Shown here: one piece after another, positions 6,898-14,929 of the stretch | How the letters are laid out: the number at the start of each line of letters is the position of its first letter | Position numbering within the stretch: position 1 is the stretch's first letter | Origin: Nocardioidaceae bacterium UBA4001 | GTDB lineage: Bacteria > Actinomycetota > Actinomycetes > Propionibacteriales > Nocardioidaceae | Length of the DNA: 37,782 nt | Direction: 5' to 3' | Assembly (NCBI GenBank): GCA_002384855.1 | Contig: DGBP01000086.1 | Span: 1-37,782, forward strand | Notes under the pieces: generated by a model | The model's database searches: none | Told to the model about the DNA's origin: nothing | Seen by the model: the letters and a program-made list of their open reading frames with translations, nothing else | Program-made: the position numbers and the translations under genes

Positions 6898-8042
6898 TCT
6901 GCTCCTCGGAAGGTCCACGGGTCCGTGATCGTCGTGCTGACGCGGACGTCCACCGTATCCCCTCGGGCGCCCACCTCCTCCATCAGCAGCCGCTCGAGGA
7001 CGGGCAGCCAGGTCCACTCCGCGGCCCAGTGCGCGACGTCGACGAGGGCCGGCCCTCGGTGCTCGAGGAACTCCGCCGCGCGGTGGTGCCGGAGGTCGGA
7101 GGTGACGTACACGTCGGCGTCCGTCCCGAGCACCGTGTCGAGCAGGAAGTCGCCGGCTCCGCTGGTCACCGCGACCGTCTCCACCACGCGGTCGGGGTCG
7201 CCGCCGACCCGGACGCCGTGGGCGGTCCGCGGCAGCACCTTCGCGACGTGGTCGGCGAAGTCGCGCAGGGTCATGGGCGCGGAGAGGCGTCCGATACGGC
7301 CGCTGCCCCGGGCGGCCCGGCCCATGGTAGGGAGATCGGCGAGCTCGAGGACGTCGAAGGCCGGCTCCTCGTAGGGATGCACCGCGCGCAGCGCCGACAC
7401 CACGGCTGCGCGCCGGCCCCGGGGGAAGACCGCCTCGACGCGTGACTCCGCGACCACCTCCACCTCGCCGACCCGGCCGATGGTCGGGTGCGCGCCGTCG
7501 AGAGGCCGGAACCTGCCCTCCCCCTCGGCGGTGAAGGTGCAGCTGTCGTAGTCGCCGATCCGGCCCGCCCCGGCGGCGGTGATCGCCGCGCGGACCTCCT
7601 CGGCGCTCTCCTGCGGGACGAAGGTGACCAGTTTGTCGAGCGGGTCCGACGGGTCGGGCACGATCACCGCCGGGTCGGCGAGACCGAGTGCGTGGGCGAG
7701 TGACTCGTTGACCCCGCCGGCGGGGGCGTCGGCGTTCGTGTGCGCCGCGAAGAGCCCACAACCACCACGGACCAGGTCGTGCACCACCCGGCCCTTGGGG
7801 GTCGTCGCCGCGACGGAGTGGACGCCCTCGAGCAGCAGCGGGTGGTGTACGACGACCAGGTCGGCCTCCCACCCCAGGGCCTCCTCCACGACGGCGGGGG
7901 CCGGGTCCACGGCGAGCAGCACGCGTCGTACCTCCGCCTCCGGGTCGCCACAGACCAGGCCGACCGCGTCCCAGTCCGAGGCCAGCGAGGGTGGGTACCA
8001 CCGGTCCATCAGGCCGGTCACGTCACGCATCAGCACGGTCAT
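6894..8042 (-). CDS. Nif3-like dinuclear metal-centre protein
   Basis: 382-residue NIF3/DUF34 family protein. Metal ligands are visible in VVHHPLLLEGV (near residue 65) and AHTNADAPAGGVNESLA (near 100) on the N-terminal side and in LVDVAHWAAEW near the C-terminus. The middle (about 135-235, LVTFVPQESAEEVRAAITAAG) is the PII/CutA-like insertion seen in long bacterial members. Family function is unresolved; GTP cyclohydrolase-like and other metal-dependent hydrolase activities have been proposed. It is the first gene of an operon with the zinc-ribbon and RNase H genes. No ribosome-binding site precedes the ATG, but TAGAGT (8054-8049) is six bases upstream, so a leaderless mRNA is likely, and an 18-bp palindrome lies just upstream of it. 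Confidence 0.9.
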   Translation of the reverse strand: MTVLMRDVTGLMDRWYPPSLASDWDAVGLVCGDPEAEVRRVLLAVDPAPAVVEEALGWEADLVVVHHPLLLEGVHSVAATTPKGRVVHDLVRGGCGLFAAHTNADAPAGGVNESLAHALGLADPAVIVPDPSDPLDKLVTFVPQESAEEVRAAITAAGAGRIGDYDSCTFTAEGEGRFRPLDGAHPTIGRVGEVEVVAESRVEAVFPRGRRAAVVSALRAVHPYEEPAFDVLELADLPTMGRAARGSGRIGRLSAPMTLRDFADHVAKVLPRTAHGVRVGGDPDRVVETVAVTSGAGDFLLDTVLGTDADVYVTSDLRHHRAAEFLEHRGPALVDVAHWAAEWTWLPVLERLLMEEVGARGDTVDVRVSTTITDPWTFRGAE

Positions 8043-8048
8043 GGGCCG

Positions 8049-8073
8049 ACTCTAGGATGAGAGCGTTCTCATC
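8049..8073 (-). promoter_or_regulatory. Nif3 operon promoter with adjacent palindromic operator candidate
   Basis: TAGAGT (8054-8049) is placed as a -10 for transcription starting at the Nif3 ATG. Immediately upstream, 8056-8073 contains the inverted repeat GATGAGA-N4-TCTCATC with perfect 7-bp arms, positioned in the -10/-35 spacer where a repressor would act. Confidence 0.5.
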
Positions 8074-8135
8074 TGCATCTCAGACGGTCCGCACCCGGCT
8101 CCCTCACCGATCGCCGGCGCCGGCAAGGGCTGCGG

Positions 8136-9191
8136 CTACTGCTTGCGGGTTCGGCCGCCGGCGGCGTCGCGCACCTCGCCGACGAGCTCCTCGAGCAGGT
8201 CCTCGAGGGCGAGCACGCCCAGCACCTCGCCGGAGTCGCGACGCACCGCCCTGGCCAGGTGCAGGCCCTCGTGCTGCATCCGCAGCAGGGCCGCCTGGAC
8301 CGACTCGTCGGCCGGCACGTCGAGCCAGGGTCGCAGACGCTCCCGGTCGAGGGGCTCCTCACGCCTCGACGGGTCGACACCGAGCAGGTCCTTGACGTGC
8401 ACGTAGCCCGCCGACCGGCCGTCCTCGTCGAGCACCGGGAACCGCGAGAAGCCGGTGCGCACGCACAGCTGCTCCACGTCCGCGACGGTGTCACCGACCC
8501 CCACGGCGACCAGGTCCGACACCGGCACCGCGACGTCGCCCGCGGTCTCCTCCTGGAGCTCGAGCGCGCCCTCGAGCAGGCGGCCGTGCTCCTCGTCGAG
8601 CAGTCCCTCACGGCTGGACTCCTGGATCAGGCCGGCGACCTCGTCGGGGGTGTAGGTCGACGACACCTCGTCCTGCGGCTCGACGCGCATCAGCCGGAGC
8701 ACGGCGTTGGCCGCCTGGTTGAGCAGCCAGATGAGCGGCCGCAGCCCCATCACGAGGGCGTACATCGGCGGCCCCAGGACCAGCGCCGCCCGGTCCGGGC
8801 CGGCGAGCGCGATGTTCTTGGGGACCATCTCGCCGAGCACCATGTGCAGCGAGATCACGATCGACATCGCGATCGCGAACGCGACCGGGTGGAGCCACGC
8901 CTCGGGGAGCCCGAGCGATCCCAGTGGATCCTCGATCAGGTGCGCGACGGCCGGCTCGCCCACGGCGCCCAGACCGAGCGAGCACACCGTGATGCCGAGC
9001 TGGGCGCCGGCCATCATCAGCGACACCTGCTTCATCGCCCGGAGCGTCAGCCGCGCGGCCCGCGACCCGTCAGCCACCCTCGGCTCGATCTGGGTCTGCC
9101 GGGCGGAGACGAGCGCGAACTCCGCACCCACGAAGAACGCGTTGCCCGCCAGCAGCGCGAGCGCGACCAGGACCGCGGTGAGGTCACCCAT
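8136..9191 (-). CDS. CNNM/CBS-domain membrane protein (CorC/HlyC-related), short paralogue
   Basis: 351 residues. The N-terminal CNNM/DUF21 membrane domain (about 1-190) has transmembrane helices LTAVLVALALLAGNAFFVGAEF, LMMAGAQLGITVCSLGLGAV and VAFAIAMSIVISLHMVLGE, including the family motif GEMVPKN. Two CBS-like segments follow (about 215-345, with FSRFPVLDEDG and GVLALEDLLEELVGEV). The domain found at the C-terminus of the longer paralogue is absent. The family is linked to Mg2+/Co2+ transport and tolerance, and the older name hemolysin is not informative. Its ATG (9191) lies inside the last codons of the upstream paralogue (8-base overlap), so the two are co-translated and may form a heteromeric complex. 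Confidence 0.9.
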   Translation of the reverse strand: MGDLTAVLVALALLAGNAFFVGAEFALVSARQTQIEPRVADGSRAARLTLRAMKQVSLMMAGAQLGITVCSLGLGAVGEPAVAHLIEDPLGSLGLPEAWLHPVAFAIAMSIVISLHMVLGEMVPKNIALAGPDRAALVLGPPMYALVMGLRPLIWLLNQAANAVLRLMRVEPQDEVSSTYTPDEVAGLIQESSREGLLDEEHGRLLEGALELQEETAGDVAVPVSDLVAVGVGDTVADVEQLCVRTGFSRFPVLDEDGRSAGYVHVKDLLGVDPSRREEPLDRERLRPWLDVPADESVQAALLRMQHEGLHLARAVRRDSGEVLGVLALEDLLEELVGEVRDAAGGRTRKQ

Positions 9192-10542
9192 CGGAGTCCT
9201 CCAGCCGGCACAGGCCGACCATGTCGACACGGCGCCGGTCCATCTCCAGCACCGAGAGCTCGACCCGCACCGGGAGCGGCACACCGTCCTCGTCGGTGCG
9301 GGTCCGGTCGACCGCGTCCACCACGACCCGGTCCCCTCGCTCCGGCATCCGGCCGAGGTGCTCGACGAGCACGCCGCCGAGGGTGTCGGAGACCTCCGAC
9401 TCGTCGAGCAGCACGCCGACCGCCTCGGCGGCCTCGTCGGGACGCATCAGTCCGGACAGCCGCCAGCTCCCGTCGTCCTCGCGCTCGTGGCGCTTCACCC
9501 GGACGTCCTGCTCGTCGTCGATCTCACCGACGATCTCCTCGATCACGTCCTCCAGGGTCACGACACCGGCCGTGCCGCCGTACTCGTCGACCACGACCGC
9601 CATCTGCAGCCCCGGCGCCCTCAGCGTGGACAGCAGGGGCTCGAGGCGGATGCTGGTCGGCACCTCGCGGGCCTCCACCGCCACGTCGCGGACCAGGCGG
9701 CTGCCGCGCTCGTCGGCGGGCACGGCCAGGGCGTCCTTGAAGTGGACCAGGCCGACCACCTCGTCGACGCCCTCACCGAGCACCGGGAAGCGCCCCTTGC
9801 CCGTGCGCGCGGCCTCGGTCAGCACGTCGGAGACCGGCCGGTCGCCGGCCAGGAAGTGCACCCGCGGCCGCGGGGTCATCACGTCCGCGGCGTTGCGCTC
9901 GGCGAAGACGATCGAGCGGGACAGGTACGACGCCGTGGTGGGGTCGATCGTCCCCTCGTCGGCCGAGCGGGTCACCAGGGAGGCCAGCTCGTGGGGGCTG
10001 CGCGCGGAAGCAAGCTCCTCGGTGGGCTCGACGCCGAACACCCGCAGGACCATGTTGGCCGCGCCGTTGAGGACCCGGATCAGCGGGCCGGTCGCCTTGG
10101 TGAAGAGCCGCTGCGGCCCAGCCACGACCCGCCCCACCCGCAGCGGCTCCGCGATGGCCCAGTTCTTCGGCACCAGCTCGCCGAAGACCATCTGGAACCC
10201 GGTCGCGACGAGCAGCGCCATCGTCACCGAGACACCGTCCGCCGTGCCCTCCCCGAGACCGAGGCCGCCCAACGGCCCCTGCAGGATCCTGGCCAGCGAA
10301 GGCTCGGCGATGAAGCCGACGAGCAGGCTGGTCGCGGTGATGCCGAGCTGGGCTCCCGAGAGCTGGGTCGACAGCGACCTCAGCGCGGCCAGCATCGAAT
10401 CCGCGCCGCGCGTGCCCTGCTCGGCCTCCCGCTCGACCCGCGCCCGGTCCGCAGAGACGAACGAGAACTCGGCGGCAACGAACAGCCCGTTGGCTGCGAC
10501 CAGCGCGACCGCGAGCAGGAGGAGCAGCAGCTCGACGCTCAT
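9184..10542 (-). CDS. CNNM/CBS-domain membrane protein with CorC_HlyC domain, long paralogue
   Basis: 452 residues. CNNM membrane domain at about 1-195 (LLLLLLAVALVAANGLFVAAEF, QLGITATSLLVGFIAEP, and the GELVPKN motif), CBS pair at about 215-345 (ADVMTPRPRV, GRFPVLGEG, MAVVVDEYGGTAGVVTLEDVIEEIVGEI), and a C-terminal CorC_HlyC domain (DGSWRLSGLMRPDE to VRVELSVLEMD). The full family architecture suggests divalent cation efflux or transport across the cytoplasmic membrane. The start is the ATG at 10542 with GGAGGGG upstream. It is followed by the shorter paralogue with an 8-base overlap, a gene pair common in actinobacteria. Confidence 0.92.
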   Translation of the reverse strand: MSVELLLLLLAVALVAANGLFVAAEFSFVSADRARVEREAEQGTRGADSMLAALRSLSTQLSGAQLGITATSLLVGFIAEPSLARILQGPLGGLGLGEGTADGVSVTMALLVATGFQMVFGELVPKNWAIAEPLRVGRVVAGPQRLFTKATGPLIRVLNGAANMVLRVFGVEPTEELASARSPHELASLVTRSADEGTIDPTTASYLSRSIVFAERNAADVMTPRPRVHFLAGDRPVSDVLTEAARTGKGRFPVLGEGVDEVVGLVHFKDALAVPADERGSRLVRDVAVEAREVPTSIRLEPLLSTLRAPGLQMAVVVDEYGGTAGVVTLEDVIEEIVGEIDDEQDVRVKRHEREDDGSWRLSGLMRPDEAAEAVGVLLDESEVSDTLGGVLVEHLGRMPERGDRVVVDAVDRTRTDEDGVPLPVRVELSVLEMDRRRVDMVGLCRLEDSDG

Positions 10543-10786
10543 CGACCCCTCCACCCCCGCATGGCAGTCACGGTACCCAGCCACACCGCCGGGAATCAGG
10601 GGCCGATCTGGGGCTTCTGTGCGAACGCGTGTCGTCCAGGGTGTCATCCGGTCCACGAGTTCCGAGCCGTAGCGAAGTGGGGAAAGCGTGGAGAACGCGT
10701 GTCGACGAGCCGTGGAACTGACCTCCGTAGCGTTTTTCTCACCAGCAGGACACACCGTCCAACGCCACAAGTTATGGAGTCATCGC

Positions 10787-11323
10787 ATGAGCATCACCAC
10801 CTCGAAGAAGGTCCTCGTCCCCCTCGCCACCCTGCTCGCCGCCGGCGCCGTCGCCGTCGGGTCGGGGGCCACCTTCACCTCCACCACCGAGAACACCATC
10901 AGCGCGGTGACCTCCGGGACCTTGCAGCACACCAACTCCAAGGACCAGTCCGCGATCTTCAACCTCGAGAACATGAAGCCCGGCGACGTCGTCGACGGCA
11001 CCCTCACCATCTCGAACACCGGCTCGCTCCCGGCGTCCTTCAGCTTGACCGAGACCTCCTCCACGAACGGCTTCAGCGGCAGCAACCTGACCCTCGACAT
11101 CGTCAACACCACGACGAATGAGCCGGTCTACTCCGGGGTCTTCGGCGGCCTCGAGGACGGCATCAAGAAGGACCTGGCCGCGGTGGCCCCGGGTTCCTCG
11201 CACAACTACCGCTTCACCGTGAAGCTCGACGTGGACGCCCCCAACACCCAGCAGGGCAAGACCGCGAGTGCCGCCTACCAGTGGGACTCGGTCCAGCTCG
11301 CCGGGCAGACCTTCAACCAGTGA
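10787..11323 (+). CDS. TasA/camelysin-like secreted protein (SipW substrate)
   Basis: 178 residues. The N-terminus has a basic start, a hydrophobic core (VLVPLATLLAAGAVAVGSG, residues 9-27) and then ATFTSTTENT, the SipW-type signal in which cleavage falls before a short Ala/Thr/Phe-Ser/Thr stretch. The mature part (LENMKPGDVVDGTLTISNTG, residues about 60-79, then VAPGSSHNYRFTVKLD) matches the beta-sandwich of TasA/CalY proteins, which form biofilm fibres in Bacillus. ATG at 10787 with ribosome-binding site GGAG seven bases upstream. TAGCGT at 10728-10733 could be the -10. The signal peptidase gene follows after 53 bases that contain a hairpin. A surface-fibre role is inference from family. 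Confidence 0.82.
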   Translation: MSITTSKKVLVPLATLLAAGAVAVGSGATFTSTTENTISAVTSGTLQHTNSKDQSAIFNLENMKPGDVVDGTLTISNTGSLPASFSLTETSSTNGFSGSNLTLDIVNTTTNEPVYSGVFGGLEDGIKKDLAAVAPGSSHNYRFTVKLDVDAPNTQQGKTASAAYQWDSVQLAGQTFNQ

Positions 11324-11330
11324 CGCATCC

Positions 11331-11354
11331 GGGGGCGCCCTCCGGGGCGCCCCC
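11331..11354 (+). terminator. Hairpin between tasA-like and sipW-like genes (partial terminator/attenuator)
   Basis: GGGGGCGCC (11331-11339) and GGCGCCCCC (11346-11354) form a perfect 9-bp G/C stem with a 6-base loop, eight bases after the tasA-like stop and upstream of the sipW ribosome-binding site. It would lower read-through so that the structural protein is made in excess over its peptidase. Confidence 0.6.
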
Positions 11355-11376
11355 CGTCGGATCCCGAGGAGACGTG

Positions 11377-11961
11377 ATGAGCCGCAGCGACGACACCCCG
11401 CGAGCCCGAAGCCTGCCGTTCCGGCTGAGCCGGCTCGTGGTGAACCTCGTGCTCCTCGCGGTCACCGTCGGCGCCGCGGCCTACCTCGTGCCGACGGTCC
11501 TCGGCTACGAGCGCTACGTCATCACCGGCGGCTCGATGGCCGGCACCATCGAGAAGGGTTCCCTCGTGTTCGAGCGCCCCGTGCCGGTGGGCGACCTGGT
11601 CGAGGGCGACATCATCACCTATCTGCCGCCGGCGGAGAGCGGGGTCGCGACCCTGGTCACCCACCGCATCAAGCACATCGGGACCGCACCGAGCGGTCGA
11701 CCTCTCTACCGGACCCAGGGAGACGCGAACCCGGACCCGGACCCGTGGAGGTTCAGCCTCACCGCCGCGACCCAGCCGGTGGCGGAGTTCTCCGTGCCGT
11801 ACGTCGGCTACGCCTTCATCGCGCTCGCCGACCGGGAGACCCGGATGCTCGTGGTCGGCGTGCCGGCCGTGCTCGTCGGCCTCCTCAGCCTGGTCGAGCT
11901 CGTGTCGGCGGTCCGCCCCCGACGCCGGGGCCCGATGCTTCCCCGCCCGACCTTCACCTGA
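11377..11961 (+). CDS. sipW: SipW/ER-type signal peptidase I
   Basis: 194 residues. The nucleophile is Ser53 in ITGGSMAGTIEKGSLV. The general base is His96 (TLVTHRIK) in place of Lys, which marks the archaeal/ER (SipW) class rather than the LepB class. The Asp-rich box TQGDANPDPDPW (residues 113-124) completes the active site. Transmembrane helices lie at about 18-40 and 157-178, with the active site outside the cell. Start ATG 11377 with GAGGAG upstream. Flanked on both sides by genes for proteins with SipW-type signals, so it almost certainly processes them. Confidence 0.92.
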   Translation: MSRSDDTPRARSLPFRLSRLVVNLVLLAVTVGAAAYLVPTVLGYERYVITGGSMAGTIEKGSLVFERPVPVGDLVEGDIITYLPPAESGVATLVTHRIKHIGTAPSGRPLYRTQGDANPDPDPWRFSLTAATQPVAEFSVPYVGYAFIALADRETRMLVVGVPAVLVGLLSLVELVSAVRPRRRGPMLPRPTFT

Positions 11962-12031
11962 CTCGCACCGCCGCCGTCGAGCGGACCGGCGTCTGTCCAC
12001 GAGTCGCCGCCACACAAGCCAGGAGCCCACC

Positions 12032-13834
12032 ATGCACCGTCGCGGACCTCTGCTCGCGCTGCTCACCGCCGCCGTGCTCTGGGCAGCGTTGGCGGCCATG
12101 CCCGAGCTGTCGTCCGCGGCGTTCACCTCCAGCTCGACGAGCTCCGCCACCGTGCGGGCGGCCGTGGACTGGACCCCGCCGAGCGTGGCCCTCCAGGACC
12201 CGGGCTCCCCGGTGAAGGACACCGTCACCCTCACCGCCACCGCCACGGACGCCGAAACCGGCATCGCGCGCGTGAGCATCCAGCATCTGACCAGCACCGG
12301 CGCCTGGTCGTCGATCTGCACGACGACCACGGCGCCGTACAGCTGCGCCTGGGACACCCGTACGGTCAGCGACGGGACCCACGACCTTCGCGCTGTCGCG
12401 ACCGACAACGCCGGCTACTCGTCGGTCTCCGCCACCGTGCGCACCACCGTGGCCAACAGCCTCCTCGTCGTCCTCGGCGACCCCGGCGACTTCGTCCGCG
12501 GGACGGTCTCCCTGCCGACCTCCCTGTACAACACGGGGTCGACGACGTACACCGTCCGGGTGGAGTACTCCCCTGCCGGCGCCAACAGCTGGAAGAACAT
12601 CTGCACGAACCTCACCTCCCCCTACACCTGCAGCTGGAACACCACCAGCTACAGCAACGGTTCCTACGACCTGCGTGCGGCCGCGGTCGCGGGGAGCACC
12701 ACCACCCACTCCACGGTCGTCGCCGACGTGATGGTCGACAACCTGGCGCCCGCGGTGAGCATGACCGACCCGGGCTCCCCGCTCAGCGGCACGCGGACCT
12801 TCACCGCCACGTCCTCGGACGCCCACTCCGGTGTGGCACAGGTGGCCATCCAGTACGCGCTCTCCGGGAGTAGCACCTGGCAGACGATGTGCACGCTGTC
12901 CATCGACCCGTACTCGTGCAGGTACGACACCACCACACTCCCGGACGGCACTTACTCCTTCCGCGCCGTGGCGACGGATGCCGCCGGCAACACGGCCACG
13001 TCCGCCTCGGTGGCCAACCGGGTGGTCGACAACACCGTCTCCTCGGTCGCCATGGAGGACCCCGGTGCCTTCCTCAGCGGCACGGTGACGCTCGCCGCCA
13101 CCGCCAACTCGAGCGCCGGCGTCACCTCGGTGCGCATCCAACGCGCCCCGAACGGCACGACGACCTGGACCGACGTCTGCACCGTCACCACCTCGCCGTA
13201 CCGCTGCAGCTGGGACACGACCCAGGTCGCCGACGGTCTCTACGACTTCCGTGCCGTCCTGCTCGACGGCGCCAACCGCGCCACCACCTCCTCCGTGGTC
13301 AGTGCGCGGAGGGTCGACAACACTCCGCTGCGCGGCTACGACGTGCAGACCGCGAACGGCGGCGCGACCGCCGGCAAGGTCGAGAACGGCGACGTCGTCA
13401 CCCTCACCTACAACGACCAGGTCAACCTCGCCTCGATCTCGCCCGCCTGGAACGGCAGTGCCCTCACGGTGACCGTCCGGCTCCGGGACGGCGGTGTCAT
13501 CGGCCTCACCGGCAAGAACGACACCCTGGACGTCCTGCGGTCCGGTGTGGCCGTGAACCTCGGCTCGGTCAACCTGAAGGAGGACTACATCAAGGGCGGC
13601 AAGACGGCCACGTTCAACGCGACGATGACCGCGGGCGCCGCGACCGTCAACGGCGTCCCGGCCACCACCTTGACGCTGAAGATCGGCACCCTCGCCACCG
13701 GCGACGGCTTGCGCACCGTGGGCAACCCGATGAGCATGGTGTGGACCCCGTCGACGAGCGCCCTCGACCTGTTCGGCAACGCCTGCTCGGCCGCCCCCAC
13801 GACGGAGCTCGGCGCACTCGACAGGGAGTTCTGA
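12032..13834 (+). CDS. Secreted protein with four Ig-like repeats, SipW-type signal
   Basis: 600 residues. The signal segment (hydrophobic 6-23, then SSAAFTSSST at 27-36) is of the same SipW type as the TasA-like protein. Four Ig-like repeats follow, about 48-142, 143-239, 240-335 and 336-432. Each carries the motif C-x8-C followed by W/Y-D/N-T (C96/C105, C191/C200, C287/C296, C383/C392), with a repeat period of 95-96 residues, a (S/D)DG-like turn and (D/S)xRAVA. The Cys pairs probably form a disulfide in each repeat. Residues 433-600 are a different domain, with one Cys near the end. Many bacterial surface adhesins use such repeats as a stalk; attachment to the TasA-like material is inference. 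The stop overlaps the next ATG. Confidence 0.82.
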   Translation: MHRRGPLLALLTAAVLWAALAAMPELSSAAFTSSSTSSATVRAAVDWTPPSVALQDPGSPVKDTVTLTATATDAETGIARVSIQHLTSTGAWSSICTTTTAPYSCAWDTRTVSDGTHDLRAVATDNAGYSSVSATVRTTVANSLLVVLGDPGDFVRGTVSLPTSLYNTGSTTYTVRVEYSPAGANSWKNICTNLTSPYTCSWNTTSYSNGSYDLRAAAVAGSTTTHSTVVADVMVDNLAPAVSMTDPGSPLSGTRTFTATSSDAHSGVAQVAIQYALSGSSTWQTMCTLSIDPYSCRYDTTTLPDGTYSFRAVATDAAGNTATSASVANRVVDNTVSSVAMEDPGAFLSGTVTLAATANSSAGVTSVRIQRAPNGTTTWTDVCTVTTSPYRCSWDTTQVADGLYDFRAVLLDGANRATTSSVVSARRVDNTPLRGYDVQTANGGATAGKVENGDVVTLTYNDQVNLASISPAWNGSALTVTVRLRDGGVIGLTGKNDTLDVLRSGVAVNLGSVNLKEDYIKGGKTATFNATMTAGAATVNGVPATTLTLKIGTLATGDGLRTVGNPMSMVWTPSTSALDLFGNACSAAPTTELGALDREF

Positions 13835-14256
13835 TGCGGACGTCGCCTCGTTCGGTGGGTCTCGCCGCGACGACCGGCGCGGTCGGCGCCCTGCACCTCA
13901 CGGAGGTGCTGAGCGGGCGGGTGGCGCCGTACCTCGTGCCGCTGAGCCTGGCGGTCGTGCTGCTCGCGCTCGCGACCACGGTGCGGATGGTCCGCGGGTG
14001 CTGCTTCGAGGCCCGTCTCGCAGCAGTCCTCCTCGGCACCTACTCGGTGGTCGCGGCCGTCCTTCCGGTCACCGTCGGCCTTCCCGGCGACGGTGCGGCA
14101 ACGCTCACGGCGGGCCGGCTCATCCTGCTGGTGCTCGGTGCCGCCCTGGTGGCCCAGGCGCTGCTGGCCCGGGGTTCCGGTGACTTTCTCCCCGAGGACG
14201 GCGTTTCGCCCTATGCTGCCGGGCATGTCCCACCACGTCGTGGTCGTCGAGGATGA
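13834..14256 (+). CDS. Small polytopic membrane protein, unknown function
   Basis: 140 residues with about four hydrophobic helices: SVGLAATTGAVGALHL (7-22), YLVPLSLAVVLLALATTV (33-50), LAAVLLGTYSVVAAVLPVTVGL (63-84), and ILLVLGAALVAQALLA (98-113). There is no recognisable catalytic motif. The ATG (13834) overlaps the stop of the Ig-repeat gene by one base, and its last 32 bases overlap the response regulator, which ties the surface-protein genes to the two-component genes in one transcript. It could be an accessory to the kinase or to secretion; I cannot tell which. Confidence 0.72.
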   Translation: MRTSPRSVGLAATTGAVGALHLTEVLSGRVAPYLVPLSLAVVLLALATTVRMVRGCCFEARLAAVLLGTYSVVAAVLPVTVGLPGDGAATLTAGRLILLVLGAALVAQALLARGSGDFLPEDGVSPYAAGHVPPRRGRRG

Positions 14257-14929
14257 CGACCGCATCGCAGCACCGTTGATCCGGACGCTCGAACGGGAGG
14301 GGTACACCGCCGAGCGGCTGTCGCAGGGGCTCCCGGCGGTCGCGCGGATGCGAGACGGCGGCGTCGACCTGCTGCTGCTCGACCTCGGGCTCCCCGACCT
14401 CGACGGCCTCGAGGTCTGTCGCCAGGTCCGCGGCGCAGGGTACGACGGCGGCATCATCATCCTGACTGCCCGTGAGGGCGAGCTTGACCGGGTCGTCGGG
14501 CTCGACATGGGCGCCGACGACTACCTCGCGAAGCCGTTCGCCCTGGCCGAGCTGCTCGCACGGGCGAGAGCGCTGCTGCGGCGAAGCGCGAAGGGCCCGG
14601 CCAGGGACGCTCCGGCGCAGCCTGCCGCGGCAGTCGAAGACTTCCGAGTGGACCCACAGGCCCGCAGGGTCTGGGTTCGCGGAGAGGAGCTGGTCACCAC
14701 CTCCAAGGAGTTCGACGTGCTCGCTCTGCTCGATGCCGAACGCGGCGCCGTGATCACGCGGGACCGACTCATCCGCGAGATCTGGGACGAGAACTGGTAC
14801 GGCTCGACGAAGACCCTCGACGCCACGGTCGGCAGGCTGCGCCAGAAGCTGGAGGAGGCGTCCGCCGGCGTCGAGGTCGTGACCGTCCGCGGCGTGGGGT
14901 TCCGGCTGGAGACCGACGACCGTGCGTGA
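14225..14929 (+). CDS. OmpR/PhoB-family response regulator
   Basis: 234 residues. Receiver domain 1-118 with acidic pocket ED-D (9-12), phosphoacceptor Asp53 (LLLLDLGLPDLDG), Thr81 and Lys103 (YLAKPF). Winged-helix DNA-binding domain at about 132-230 (TTSKEFDVLALL, DRLIREIWDENWYGSTKTLDATVGRLRQKL, VRGVGFRLE). It should bind tandem direct repeats upstream of target genes. Start at ATG 14225; an in-frame ATG at 14213 is possible. It overlaps the kinase gene by 8 bases. Confidence 0.92.
   Translation: MSHHVVVVEDDDRIAAPLIRTLEREGYTAERLSQGLPAVARMRDGGVDLLLLDLGLPDLDGLEVCRQVRGAGYDGGIIILTAREGELDRVVGLDMGADDYLAKPFALAELLARARALLRRSAKGPARDAPAQPAAAVEDFRVDPQARRVWVRGEELVTTSKEFDVLALLDAERGAVITRDRLIREIWDENWYGSTKTLDATVGRLRQKLEEASAGVEVVTVRGVGFRLETDDRA

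Noticed and set aside
6898..8001. Upstream extension of the zinc-ribbon gene giving a 615-residue protein
   Set aside because: The extra N-terminal reading is the out-of-frame shadow of the Nif3-like gene; the GTG at 6897 with a GTGA overlap is the natural start.
11954..13141. Minus-strand frame opposite the Ig-repeat gene
   Set aside because: Gly/Arg/Val-rich shadow that repeats with the same period as the repeats on the coding strand.
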